Shown: positions 1-7,750 of the stretch, piece after piece | Position numbering within the stretch: the stretch's first letter is position 1 | Layout: every line of letters starts with the position of its first letter | Assembly: GCF_023006505.1 (NCBI RefSeq) | Contig: NZ_JALBGV010000004.1 | Coordinates: forward strand, 1 to 64,000 | DNA length: 64,000 nt | Source of the DNA: Neorhizobium sp. SHOUNA12A | Lineage (GTDB): Bacteria > Pseudomonadota > Alphaproteobacteria > Rhizobiales > Rhizobiaceae | Direction of reading: 5' to 3' | Notes under the pieces: generated by a model | What the model saw: only the letters and a program-made list of their open reading frames with translations | What the model was told of the DNA's origin: nothing | The model's database searches: none | Program-made: the position numbers and the translations under genes

Positions 1-122
1 AGACCATGCGGGCAACCCGGCCGATCCCGCCCGCACCGGCCCCACGTGCCAAGCCGGCGCCACGGGCTGCGATCTCCCACGGTTCGGCCGCCGTCGTAGC
101 GGACGATTGGCAGGAATTCTGA
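1..122 (+). CDS. C-terminal tail of a methyl-accepting chemotaxis protein (partial)
   Basis: Only the last 39 codons of an open frame entering from the left edge are visible, ending in TGA at 120-122. The tail is rich in Ala and Pro and ends in DDWQEF. A flexible linker closed by a xWxxF pentapeptide is the classic tether on chemoreceptors that recruits the CheR methyltransferase (and CheB) for adaptation. The receptor body, ligand-binding domain and membrane segments lie outside the window, so ligand and topology cannot be read. A strong hairpin terminator follows 24 nt downstream. The assignment rests on this tail alone. Confidence 0.6.
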   Translation, partial: TMRATRPIPPAPAPRAKPAPRAAISHGSAAVVADDWQEF

Positions 123-145
123 TCGCACCTAAAGCTGAACGTATA

Positions 146-174
146 AAAGCCGCCCTTCAAACGGCGGCTTTTTC
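146..174 (+). terminator. Rho-independent terminator between convergent genes
   Basis: A perfect 9-bp stem (146-154 with 163-171, AAAGCCGCC/GGCGGCTTT) and 8-nt loop is followed by a T-rich run. It sits between the chemoreceptor stop (122) and the nucleoside hydrolase stop (194), and its A/T flanks let it serve both directions. Confidence 0.85.
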
Positions 175-193
175 TTTGCCCGCTTATTCCGCC

Positions 194-1135
194 TTAGAGC
201 CGAGCAACCCGCTCCGTCAGCAATTCGAAAAAGCCATCGGCATCGACATGGCGCATGACCTTGGCGTTCGGCTTGCGGCCGGAGACGTGCCACCAGTCCA
301 CTACGGTCATGCCGACCGTCAGTTCCGATTGCGTTTCGATCTCGACATTGCAGTCGCGGCCCGAAAAGAGTTCGGGCTTGATGAGGTAGGCGATGACCGT
401 CGGATCATGCAGCGGGCCGCCATCGGAGCCGTATTTTTCAATGTCGAATCGCTCGAAAAAGGCAAGCCACGCGACCAGGACCTCCGCCGGACGGGTGCCG
501 AGCGCGGCGATCTTCTCGACACGAGTTTTGGTCGTCAGCAATTGGTGGGTGACGTCGAGCGGCAGCATGACGATCGGCATGCCCGAGGCGAATACGGTCT
601 TAGCCGCTTCGGGGTCGACATAGATGTTGAATTCGGCAGCCGGCGTGATGTTGCCGCCCTCGAAAAAGCCGCCGCCCATCATCACCAGCTCCTTCGCGCG
701 CCCCGCGATGTCCGGCGCTTTCTCAAGAGCAAGCGCGATATTGGTGAGCGGCCCGAGCGTGCAGAGCGTCACGGTTCCGGCCGGCTCGGCGCGCAGGGTC
801 TCGATGATGAAGTCGACCGCATGAGCCGCTTTCACCGGCATGGTCGGTTCGGGCAGTTCGATACCGTCAAGGCCGGTCCTGCCGTGCACGTGCTCGGCGG
901 TCACCTGTGGGCGTTTGGTTGGCTTCAGCGCGCCTTCATACACCGGCGCATCCGGCCTGCCGCAGAGTTCGCAGACGATCCGGAGGTTGCGACTGGTGTA
1001 GGAAAGCGGCACGTTTCCGGCGACCGCGCAGAGACCAAGCACCTCGATCTCGTCCGAACTCGCAAAGGCAAGCATGATCGCCGCGGCATCGTCCTGACCC
1101 GGGTCGGTATCGATGATGATCTTCCTGCGCTGCAT
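194..1135 (-). CDS. Nucleoside hydrolase (IunH/RihA-type ribonucleoside hydrolase)
   Basis: Predicted to hydrolyse the N-glycosidic bond of ribonucleosides, releasing base and ribose for salvage in the cytosol. The 313-residue protein matches the family length. The Asp-rich calcium/ribose site is seen at residues 9-16 (DTDPGQDD), and the family His-Asp pair at about 243-244 in GPLHDP. The ATG at 1135 is preferred over an upstream in-frame start at 1168 because AAGGAG lies 5 nt before it. It converges on the chemoreceptor gene and faces away from the heat shock gene. Whether it prefers purine or pyrimidine nucleosides cannot be told by eye. Confidence 0.9.
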   Translation of the reverse strand: MQRRKIIIDTDPGQDDAAAIMLAFASSDEIEVLGLCAVAGNVPLSYTSRNLRIVCELCGRPDAPVYEGALKPTKRPQVTAEHVHGRTGLDGIELPEPTMPVKAAHAVDFIIETLRAEPAGTVTLCTLGPLTNIALALEKAPDIAGRAKELVMMGGGFFEGGNITPAAEFNIYVDPEAAKTVFASGMPIVMLPLDVTHQLLTTKTRVEKIAALGTRPAEVLVAWLAFFERFDIEKYGSDGGPLHDPTVIAYLIKPELFSGRDCNVEIETQSELTVGMTVVDWWHVSGRKPNAKVMRHVDADGFFELLTERVARL

Positions 1136-1234
1136 GGATGCTCCTTTTTTCCGGGTAGTGGTCCACAAGCTGACATTCTGTCAAGTGCCGCATGACCGGC
1201 ATGGGGTAGCCCTGACTATGAACCAGCACTCATC

Positions 1235-1264
1235 CTTGCGGTCGCCGCCGTAACCTCCCATATA
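1235..1264 (+). promoter_or_regulatory. Putative promoter of the small heat shock gene
   Basis: CTTGCG (1235-1240) and CATATA (1259-1264) are separated by 18 nt. The overlapping CCCATAT (1257-1263) also resembles the -10 element of heat shock sigma factor (RpoH) promoters. Transcription would begin near 1270, just before the thermometer-like leader. Confidence 0.45.
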
Positions 1265-1270
1265 ACGAAC

Positions 1271-1321
1271 GAGTTGGTGGGCCGCCCTGCGGGCGCCAAC
1301 ATGGTCGCTTGTTGCAAGGAC
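1271..1321 (+). promoter_or_regulatory. ROSE-type RNA thermometer in the hsp20 leader
   Basis: Two hairpins fill the short leader. The first pairs GTTGG (1273-1277) with CCAAC (1296-1300) around an inner CGCCC/GGGCG stem. The second pairs TCGCTTG (1305-1311) with CAAGGA (1315-1320), burying the AAGGA ribosome binding site of the hsp20 ATG at 1328. The UYGCU-to-AGGA pairing with an internal G-G mismatch is the signature of ROSE elements, which repress rhizobial small heat shock genes at low temperature and melt on heating. Seen by eye; no covariance search was run. Confidence 0.65.
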
Positions 1322-1327
1322 TGTCCG

Positions 1328-1756
1328 ATGAGCCGAATGACGCCGTTTGCGAGCCCCCTGCTTCTGGGCTTCGACGCCATGGAAAAGACACTCGAACGCC
1401 TTGCGAAGGCGAACGACGGTTATCCTCCTTATAATATCGAACGTCTCCGGGCAGATGCTTCCGGCGCACCCGAACGGCTGCGAATCACGCTGGCTGTCGC
1501 CGGCTTTTCCGAAGCCGAACTCGATGTGACAACGGAAGAAAACCAGCTCGTCATCCGCGGACGCCAGACGGAGCAGGGTGAGCGCGACTATCTTTATCGC
1601 GGCATTGCTGCGCGGCAGTTCCAGCGTATGTTCGTGCTCGCCGACGGAATGCAGGTTTCCGGCGCCTCTCTCAAGAACGGTTTGCTATCGGTTGACCTTA
1701 TCCGCCCCGAGCCCGCGCGCATGGTGCGAAAAATTAACATTTCCGTCTCAGAGTAG
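1328..1756 (+). CDS. Small heat shock protein, Hsp20/IbpA family
   Basis: An ATP-independent holdase that binds unfolding proteins during heat stress. The 142-residue protein has a short N-terminal arm, an alpha-crystallin domain at roughly 35-125 (ending in the strand NGLLSVDLIRP) and a short tail. The ATG at 1328 follows AAGGA by 7 nt and begins MSRMTPFASP, a typical rhizobial Hsp20 start; an upstream in-frame ATG lies inside the predicted leader structure. It is followed 44 nt later by a DUF1150 gene, a pairing common in alphaproteobacteria. Control is likely by heat through the ROSE-like leader. Confidence 0.92.
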   Translation: MSRMTPFASPLLLGFDAMEKTLERLAKANDGYPPYNIERLRADASGAPERLRITLAVAGFSEAELDVTTEENQLVIRGRQTEQGERDYLYRGIAARQFQRMFVLADGMQVSGASLKNGLLSVDLIRPEPARMVRKINISVSE

Positions 1757-1800
1757 GTCAACGGCGCCAATGCCGTTGCCCCTCAATGCTGGAGGCTGGA

Positions 1801-2058
1801 ATGCTCCTGAAAGAAGCGAATACGCGTTTGACGCTGTCCGAACTTGCTCATCTGGGTGCTGGAGAGGTCGGATATATTCGCAAGATGCGGTCGGACGAAG
1901 TGTCACGCTGCTTCCCTGAAGCCCCGGATATCGATCCCAGTCTCGATCTTTGGGCCCTGTTCGGCGCAGATGGCACGCCGATTCTTCTGACCGACAATCG
2001 CTCCAGCACCTTCTTCAAGGCTGCTGAAGATGACCTGAAGACCGTCAGCCTGCACTAA
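1801..2058 (+). CDS. DUF1150 family small protein
   Basis: An 85-residue acidic protein of unknown function that resembles the DUF1150 family commonly found directly downstream of Hsp20 genes in alphaproteobacteria. No transmembrane segment or catalytic motif is visible. The core reads like LSELAHLGAGEVGYIRK followed by a region ending in the conserved-looking GTPILLTDNRS. GGAGG at 1791-1795 sits 5 nt before the chosen ATG at 1801; a possible ATG at 1786 has no ribosome site. Probably co-transcribed with hsp20. Converges with trmB, whose stop is 4 nt away. A role tied to the chaperone is inference from position only. Confidence 0.8.
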   Translation: MLLKEANTRLTLSELAHLGAGEVGYIRKMRSDEVSRCFPEAPDIDPSLDLWALFGADGTPILLTDNRSSTFFKAAEDDLKTVSLH

Positions 2059-2062
2059 CCTT

Positions 2063-2764
2063 TCAGGCTTTCCTGAACGTCAGATAGGCCGAGGAACGGC
2101 CTTCTCGGCGGGCCTTGTTTTCGTATCGCGTACCTGGCCAGCCGGCGAAGGGCGTCAGCCAGTCGGAGGATTGCTCCGCCTGCCATTGAAATCCGCCATG
2201 GTCGCGGCAATGGATCAGCGTCCAGTTGACATAGGTGTCGATGTCGGATGCGAACAGGAACAGACCGCCCGGCTTCAGCACGCGGTGGAATCGGTCGAGG
2301 TTGACCGCAGATACAAACCGCCTTTTCCAATGTTTCCGCTTCGGCCACGGGTCCGGATAGAGCAGGTCGATGCGATCGAGCGATGCATCCGGCAGCCAGT
2401 CGAGCACCTGCGTGGCGTCGTCGTCATAAACCCGAATATTCTTGAGCCCCAGTTCGTCGACGCGCGACAAAAGCTTCGCCATGGAATTGACGAACGGCTC
2501 GACGCCGATGAAGCCGGTTTTCAGATTTTCCTGCGCGCGGTGGACAAGGTGCTCGCCCCCGCCGAAGCCGATCTCCAGCCGCAGTTCCTCGACCGGAATG
2601 GGAAATATCTCTGAAAGCGCGGCGGGCGCGGGTGCCGCAAGATCGAGCTTCAGCGCAGGCAGCAGAGTTGCAATCCCTTCCGCCTGGCGCTCGCGGAGCT
2701 GCTTGCCCTTGCGGCGTCCGAAGAAGGCTTCGGTGCTGCGGCTCGGGTGCTGCGGTTCGGTCAT
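2063..2764 (-). CDS. trmB: tRNA (guanine-N7-)-methyltransferase TrmB
   Basis: Makes 7-methylguanosine at position 46 of tRNA variable loops using SAM. The 233-residue protein has the expected order: an N-terminal basic stretch ([14 protein letters not shown]), the SAM-binding motif around [13 protein letters not shown], then [14 protein letters not shown], the family hallmark. The ATG at 2764 is preferred to a GTG five codons upstream. It lies downstream of metK on the same strand but beyond the metK terminator hairpin, so expression may depend on read-through or an internal promoter. Confidence 0.93.
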   Translation of the reverse strand: MTEPQHPSRSTEAFFGRRKGKQLRERQAEGIATLLPALKLDLAAPAPAALSEIFPIPVEELRLEIGFGGGEHLVHRAQENLKTGFIGVEPFVNSMAKLLSRVDELGLKNIRVYDDDATQVLDWLPDASLDRIDLLYPDPWPKRKHWKRRFVSAVNLDRFHRVLKPGGLFLFASDIDTYVNWTLIHCRDHGGFQWQAEQSSDWLTPFAGWPGTRYENKARREGRSSAYLTFRKA

Positions 2765-2782
2765 GGGCTGGTCTCTCACGAT

Positions 2783-2817
2783 AAAAGCGGGCGTCTCCGC
2801 CAGGAGGCACCCGCTTT
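2783..2817 (-). terminator. Terminator after metK
   Basis: An 8-bp stem (AAAGCGGG at 2784-2791 with CCCGCTTT at 2810-2817) encloses a smaller CTCC/GGAG stem. On the minus strand it runs out into TTTTA. It lies between the metK stop (2849) and the trmB start (2764). Confidence 0.75.
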
Positions 2818-2848
2818 ACAGTTTTATGGAGCTATCCGTAAAGGCCGA

Positions 2849-4108
2849 TCAGGCTGCCTTGAGGGGCTCTTCCTTCAGCGCATCCTTGAGCGGCTTCGCC
2901 AGATCGGTCTTCTCCCAGGAGAAGGAACCGTCGCGGCCGGCCTTGCGGCCGAAGTGGCCGTAAGCGGACGTCTTGGCGTAGATCGGCTTGTTGAGGTCGA
3001 GATGGCGGCGGATGCCTGTCGGCGACAGGTCCATGACCTTGCGGATGGCGGCTTCCACCTGGTCTTCCGTCACGCCCTTGCCCGTGCCGTGCAGGTCGAC
3101 ATAGATCGACAGCGGCTGGGCGATGCCGATGGCGTATGCGATTTGAATCGTGCAACGATCGGCAATACCGGCAGCGACGACGTTCTTTGCCAGATAGCGA
3201 GCAGCATAAGCGGCCGAACGGTCGACCTTGGTCGTGTCCTTGCCGGAAAATGCGCCGCCGCCGTGGGGAGCCGCGCCACCGTAGGTGTCGACGATGATCT
3301 TGCGGCCGGTAAGGCCCGCGTCACCATCCGGGCCGCCGATGACGAACTTGCCGGTCGGATTGATGTACCACTTGCAATCCCTGGCGATCGGCAGGTCGCC
3401 GAGCGCTTCGCGGATATAAGGTTCGACGACCTCGCGGACCTTCTTGGAATCCCAGCTCTCGTCGAGGTGCTGGGTGGAAAGAACGATCGAGTCGACCGCA
3501 GCCGGCTTGCCGTTTTCATAACGCACGGTCACCTGGCTCTTGGCGTCGGGGCCGAGCTTGCCGGCATCACCCTCGCCCTTCTTGCGAGCGATTGCGAGAA
3601 GCTGCAGGATCTTGTGGGAATAATAGATCGGTGCCGGCATGAGGTCCGGCGTTTCCTTGCAGGCATAACCGAACATGATGCCCTGGTCGCCGGCACCTTC
3701 ATCGCCCTGCCTGTCGGCAGCGCTGTCAACACCCTGCGCGATATCAGCGGACTGGGAATGCAGTAGCACGTCGATCTTGGCCGTCTTCCAGTGGAAGCCG
3801 TCCTGCTCGTAACCGATGTCACGGATAGCCTTGCGGGCGGCGGACTTGAACTTCGAGGGATTGATGACGTCCTTGCCGTCCTTGTCCTTCTTCATCAGGC
3901 TCGGCGGCAGGCGTACTTCGCCAGCGATCACCACACGGTTCGTGGTCGCCAGCGTTTCGCAGGCAATGCGCACGGTCCAGGGATCGACGCCGGTCTTGGC
4001 CGCTTCGCGGTACACAAGATCTACAATTTCATCGGAGATACGATCACAAACCTTGTCCGGGTGGCCCTCGGCAACGGACTCGCTGGTGAACAGATAACTT
4101 GCGCGCAT
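2849..4108 (-). CDS. metK: S-adenosylmethionine synthetase
   Basis: Condenses methionine and ATP into SAM, the methyl donor for the many methyltransferases encoded nearby. The 419-residue protein shows the N-terminal [21 protein letters not shown]/metal site, the [10 protein letters not shown] motif in the middle, and the glycine-rich [19 protein letters not shown] phosphate site. The ATG at 4108 follows GAGGGG by 9 nt; an upstream in-frame start at 4168 would add residues that do not resemble the family. It is preceded by phrR with a 183-nt gap holding a terminator and a dyad. I recognise no SAM riboswitch in that leader. Confidence 0.97.
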   Translation of the reverse strand: MRASYLFTSESVAEGHPDKVCDRISDEIVDLVYREAAKTGVDPWTVRIACETLATTNRVVIAGEVRLPPSLMKKDKDGKDVINPSKFKSAARKAIRDIGYEQDGFHWKTAKIDVLLHSQSADIAQGVDSAADRQGDEGAGDQGIMFGYACKETPDLMPAPIYYSHKILQLLAIARKKGEGDAGKLGPDAKSQVTVRYENGKPAAVDSIVLSTQHLDESWDSKKVREVVEPYIREALGDLPIARDCKWYINPTGKFVIGGPDGDAGLTGRKIIVDTYGGAAPHGGGAFSGKDTTKVDRSAAYAARYLAKNVVAAGIADRCTIQIAYAIGIAQPLSIYVDLHGTGKGVTEDQVEAAIRKVMDLSPTGIRRHLDLNKPIYAKTSAYGHFGRKAGRDGSFSWEKTDLAKPLKDALKEEPLKAA

Positions 4109-4170
4109 TACGGGATTCCCCTCAAAGAAACGACGCACCTGTGTAGTGATTTTCACCGACAAACACAAGC

Positions 4171-4202
4171 GTACAACGACATAAATATATCTTTATGTGT
4201 AC
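4171..4202. promoter_or_regulatory. AT-rich dyad upstream of metK
   Basis: Perfect 7-bp arms ACATAAA (4179-4185) and TTTATGT (4192-4198) with a 6-nt AT spacer are flanked on both sides by GTAC (4171-4174, 4199-4202). This is the most AT-rich spot between phrR and metK and lies 63-94 nt upstream of the metK start, where a promoter and operator would be expected. Confidence 0.4.
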
Positions 4203-4246
4203 AAGTTAGGTATTCCGGCAACACTCCTCACCTTGGAGCAGGCAAC

Positions 4247-4272
4247 AAAAAAGCGGCCTTGCGGCCGCTTTC
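4247..4272 (-). terminator. Terminator after phrR
   Basis: An 8-bp stem (AAGCGGCC 4251-4258 with GGCCGCTT 4263-4270) with a TTGC loop. On the minus strand it is followed by six T. It separates phrR from metK. Confidence 0.88.
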
Positions 4273-4291
4273 GTGCTGATATCAAAGGTCG

Positions 4292-4708
4292 TTATTCGAC
4301 CTCGGCATCCGCTGCCAGAGCTTTTACGAGATCAACCACACGCCGACGAACTTTCGGGTCGGAAATCTTCACGAAAGCCCGGTTCAGTTGCAGGCCCTCG
4401 GAGGAGGAGAGGAAATCGACCACGTAGTTGGAGCTCGAGGCTTCCGCCATGCCGCCCTGACCGCCCTGATCGCCCGGTGCATCCTCGAAGAAGAAGGATA
4501 CCGGCACGTTGAGAATGCTGGAAATATTCTGCAGACGGCTGGCGCCAACGCGGTTGGTGCCTTTTTCGTATTTCTGAATCTGCTGAAAGGTAATGCCAAG
4601 GCTTTCGCCCAGCTTTTCCTGGCTCATTCCGAGCATGGTCCGGCGAAGGCGAATCCGGCTCCCGACGTGAATATCGATCGGGTTCGGCTTCTTTTTGTTT
4701 TCAATCAT
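4292..4708 (-). CDS. phrR: XRE-family transcriptional regulator, PhrR/PraR type
   Basis: A 138-residue DNA-binding regulator. A helix-turn-helix of the XRE/SinR class spans about residues 15-70, with the MSQEKLGESLGITFQQIQKY core, and is followed by a Gly/Gln-rich linker and a helical C-terminal segment. Sinorhizobium meliloti phrR is a pH- and stress-induced gene next to actA (lnt); PraR in other rhizobia controls biofilm and quorum-sensing genes. Here the gene also sits between lnt and metK, which supports orthology. It begins with ATG at 4708. A GTTGT-N9-ACAAC repeat just upstream could be an autoregulatory site. Confidence 0.85.
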   Translation of the reverse strand: MIENKKKPNPIDIHVGSRIRLRRTMLGMSQEKLGESLGITFQQIQKYEKGTNRVGASRLQNISSILNVPVSFFFEDAPGDQGGQGGMAEASSSNYVVDFLSSSEGLQLNRAFVKISDPKVRRRVVDLVKALAADAEVE

Positions 4709-4729
4709 AACGATGTCCTGACGACGTTT

Positions 4730-4748
4730 GTTGTTTAATCCTCACAAC
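4730..4748. promoter_or_regulatory. Inverted repeat upstream of phrR, candidate autoregulatory site
   Basis: GTTGT (4730-4734) and ACAAC (4744-4748) are separated by 9 nt, centred about 31 nt before the phrR start. The size fits a half-site pair for an XRE dimer. The assignment is inference from position. Confidence 0.3.
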
Positions 4749-4860
4749 CCGGTCTGCGTGTGGTGATACACTTCGCGCGGCTGGTCACAACAGGCTCAAC
4801 GTTTGAAGCATATGGCGAGACGAAAGGCTGAGACCACTATGCAATTTTAGGGGTTTTTGG

Positions 4861-6462
4861 TCAATTCGTCCGAAAATTAAAACCAACGCGCGAGACGCCT
4901 GCAATCAACAACATCGTCACAAGAACCAACCAGAAGTGCTGTTCCCGAGCTTTCATATCCCAATGCGGGATTGAAATGCTGCCCAAGGTTGCGTCAATCA
5001 CGCCTTTTTGATTATAATCCATACCCCGAATCAGCCTTCCAAAGGGGTCGACAACCGCCGAAACGCCGGTATTCGCCCCGCGAATCAGCGGCAGACCGTT
5101 TTCGACGGCGCGGATTCGAGCCTGCTGGAAGTGCTGATACGGTCCCGGCGTCGCTCCGAACCAGCCGTCATTGGTAATATTCAAAAGCGCGCTCGCCCGC
5201 TCCACGTCCGGCCCGATCTCGTCCGGGAAAATCGCTTCGTAACAGATCAGCGGATAGAAGACCCTGCCACCCGGCAGGGTCAGCATGGCCCGCACGGGCG
5301 CGGCACTGAAGCCGCCCGGCATGGCGATGGCATCGGGGATGCCGAGATTGCGCAGGAGATCCTCGTATGGGACATATTCCCCGAACGGGACGAGATGCAG
5401 CTTATCGGAGGCCGAAACGATCTGGCCTTGGCTGTCGATCACATAGATCGAATTGTAAAAACGCGGCGCGAAGCCCGCGCCGGCATCTTCCGAGCGGACC
5501 GCGCCGGTGATGAGGACCTGACCATCCTGCAGCACCTCGGCAATGCGGGTCAGCGCATCCGGGTTCTGGGTCAGAATGAAGGGCACCGAGGTTTCGGGCC
5601 AGACGATGATGTCCGGCCGCTTGCCACCGTTCTCGGGCGGCAAAGCCGACAACGCAAGATGTTCCTCGAAGATCGCCGCCCGTTCGGCATCGTCCAGTTT
5701 TCGCGCCTGGTCTATTACCGGCTGGACGATGCGGACGACCGGCTGGCTATCGGCGGCCGGGGCCGGCGCGGCGTCGGCGATGTGCAAACGATAGGCGCCA
5801 TAACCGAGATGGGCGGCAAACAGCAAGGCCGCGAGCGTTAGCCCGGTCCGCATGCCCTTTTTAGTGCCGATCAGGGCGGGGGCTGAAAACACGAAGACGG
5901 CAAGAACCGTCACGCCGAAAATGCCGAGCACCGCCGCCGATTGCATCATCAGCGGCATCGGCATCGCGCCATAACCGACCGCATTCCAAGGGAAACCGGT
6001 AGCGACGAAGCCACGCAGCCATTCGGCAAGGCCGAAACCGAAGGCGAGCGAGGCCATCCGCCCGAAACCATCCGACCAGAAGATGCGGGCGATCGCCGTC
6101 GCAAGACCGTAAAATAGGGCAAGATAGGCAGGCAGGCCAAGAACCGCGAGCGGCAGCGCCCAGGCAAACTCGTCAGCTTCCACCAGCAGCGCATTGCCAA
6201 GCCACCAGAGGCCGGCGACGAAATAGCCGAAGCCAAAAACCCAGCCGATCCAAAAGGCCGAACGAAACCGCGCGAACCATCCACCATCTGGATTGCCGGT
6301 GGAACCGTCCATCAGCCAGACGAGCAGCGTGAAGGAGATGAAGAACGCCGCGAAGAAACCGAAGGGCGGCAGGGCGAGCGCACCGATCGCTCCTGCGAGA
6401 AAAGCAACGACGACGCGCGGGAAGCCCCAGAGAAGCATGATCCTGCCCGCCAGCCGCTCCAT
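4861..6462 (-). CDS. lnt: Apolipoprotein N-acyltransferase Lnt (ActA)
   Basis: Adds the third acyl chain to the N-terminal Cys of outer-membrane lipoproteins in the inner membrane, the last step of lipoprotein maturation (LspA, also in this window, acts before it). The 533-residue protein has about six N-terminal membrane helices, a nitrilase-type periplasmic domain from about 240 to 500, and a C-terminal helix. The catalytic Glu (VWPETSVPF), Lys (DKLHLVPFGEY) and Cys (LICYEAIFPD) are all present. In S. meliloti this gene is actA, needed for acid tolerance. The ATG at 6462 has AAGGG 7 nt upstream. A 97-nt gap follows corC. Confidence 0.95.
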   Translation of the reverse strand: MERLAGRIMLLWGFPRVVVAFLAGAIGALALPPFGFFAAFFISFTLLVWLMDGSTGNPDGGWFARFRSAFWIGWVFGFGYFVAGLWWLGNALLVEADEFAWALPLAVLGLPAYLALFYGLATAIARIFWSDGFGRMASLAFGFGLAEWLRGFVATGFPWNAVGYGAMPMPLMMQSAAVLGIFGVTVLAVFVFSAPALIGTKKGMRTGLTLAALLFAAHLGYGAYRLHIADAAPAPAADSQPVVRIVQPVIDQARKLDDAERAAIFEEHLALSALPPENGGKRPDIIVWPETSVPFILTQNPDALTRIAEVLQDGQVLITGAVRSEDAGAGFAPRFYNSIYVIDSQGQIVSASDKLHLVPFGEYVPYEDLLRNLGIPDAIAMPGGFSAAPVRAMLTLPGGRVFYPLICYEAIFPDEIGPDVERASALLNITNDGWFGATPGPYQHFQQARIRAVENGLPLIRGANTGVSAVVDPFGRLIRGMDYNQKGVIDATLGSISIPHWDMKAREQHFWLVLVTMLLIAGVSRVGFNFRTN

Positions 6463-6559
6463 CTATGTTCCCTTCCGCCCCCGAATCAGCGGCTGCAGTC
6501 TTTCAAAAAATGGCGGACTTGTCGTGAGGTCAAAGAGGCGCGGACACTTCAGGGACCAC

Positions 6560-7741
6560 TCAGGCCTGATGATTGCGTCCGTCGGCGTCCTGAGCGGATG
6601 GCGCCGGCAGCAGCGCAGTCGGCGTCTGATCGGTGAGCAGCATCTCGCCCTCGCCTTTCTGCCGGCGGCGCGCGAGCGTGCGCCTGCGCAGGATCCGCAC
6701 GCGTTTGATGCGGCGAGGATCGGCCTCCAGAATCTGGAATTCGAAGCCGGGCACCGCCTGTACCACCTCGCCGCGCACGGGAATGCGCCCGAGTGCGGAG
6801 AAGATCAGGCCGCCCAGCGTATCGACGTCTTCAAGGCGGTCGCGAATGTCGAAATCGGAACCGATCGCCTTGGCGATCTCTTCCAGTTCGATACGCGCAT
6901 CGGCGACGAAGACGTCCTCGCTGGTGCGGGAGAACATGACCTCTTCATTGTCATGTTCGTCCTCGACATCGCCGATCACCATTTCGACGATGTCCTCATG
7001 GGTGACGAGGCCGTCGGTCCCGCCATATTCGTCGATGACGAGCGCCAGTTGGGTGCGCGCCGCCTGCATGCTCTGCATCAGGTCGGAAGCGAGCATCGAG
7101 GGGGGCACGAACAGGATCTTGCGGATCAACCCGGCCTCGGCAACCGTCTGTTCGAGGTCGACACGGCCGAGGTCGAAGGCAGGCCGCGGGGTGCGCACCG
7201 TCTTTTCGGCCTTTTCCGGCTTGTCGGTGGCAAGCGGCATCGGCTGCGTAGGCGCGGCGCGCGCGCTGGTGCGGCGTTTGTTGCGAGCCTGCTTGGCGAG
7301 ATAGGAGAGGAGGTCGCGGATATGGACCATGCCGCGCGGGTCGTCGAGCGTGTCGTTGTAGACCGGCATGCGCGAGCGACCGGTTTCCTCGAAATGGATC
7401 ATCAGCTCGCCGATCGTCATGGTCATATCGACCGCCTCGATATCGGCACGCGGCACCATGATGTCTTCGACGCGGATCTCGCGGAACCGGAGAATATTGT
7501 GCAGCATCGCCCGTTCCTCGGGCGAGAAGGCATTGCTGATATTGGTATCGGTCATCAGCGCGTCGGCGAGGTCCTCGCGGAGCTTCTCGCCCTGCGACGG
7601 CCTGAGCAGCCTGACGGCGCGCGACCAGAAAGAGCTTTGGTGTTTTTGAGCTTCCGCTCGAGACGGACTACTGCCCTCTTCCGAGGAACTCGAGTCGGCG
7701 TCCTTGCCCTCACGGGTCGGGTTTGTCGAAAAGTCGTTCAT
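6560..7741 (-). CDS. CorC/HlyC-type CBS-domain protein
   Basis: A 393-residue soluble protein with a tandem CBS pair at about 95-265 (VEDIMVPRADIEAV marks its start) and a C-terminal transporter-associated domain at about 285-365. Family members (CorC, TlyC) are linked to magnesium/cobalt efflux and were once labelled hemolysins; most lack haemolytic activity. No membrane domain is present, so it is the CorC rather than the CorB/HlyC-membrane form. The stretch between the CBS repeats is enriched in Arg, Ala and Thr and looks unstructured. It starts 9 nt after ybeY and belongs to the miaB-phoH-ybeY-corC-lnt series. Confidence 0.88.
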   Translation of the reverse strand: MNDFSTNPTREGKDADSSSSEEGSSPSRAEAQKHQSSFWSRAVRLLRPSQGEKLREDLADALMTDTNISNAFSPEERAMLHNILRFREIRVEDIMVPRADIEAVDMTMTIGELMIHFEETGRSRMPVYNDTLDDPRGMVHIRDLLSYLAKQARNKRRTSARAAPTQPMPLATDKPEKAEKTVRTPRPAFDLGRVDLEQTVAEAGLIRKILFVPPSMLASDLMQSMQAARTQLALVIDEYGGTDGLVTHEDIVEMVIGDVEDEHDNEEVMFSRTSEDVFVADARIELEEIAKAIGSDFDIRDRLEDVDTLGGLIFSALGRIPVRGEVVQAVPGFEFQILEADPRRIKRVRILRRRTLARRRQKGEGEMLLTDQTPTALLPAPSAQDADGRNHQA

Positions 7742-7750
7742 TGGTCCAGA

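Noticed and set aside
4109..4246. SAM riboswitch upstream of metK
   Set aside because: No match to the SAM-II or SAM/SAH conserved cores could be seen; the only structure is the AT-rich dyad.
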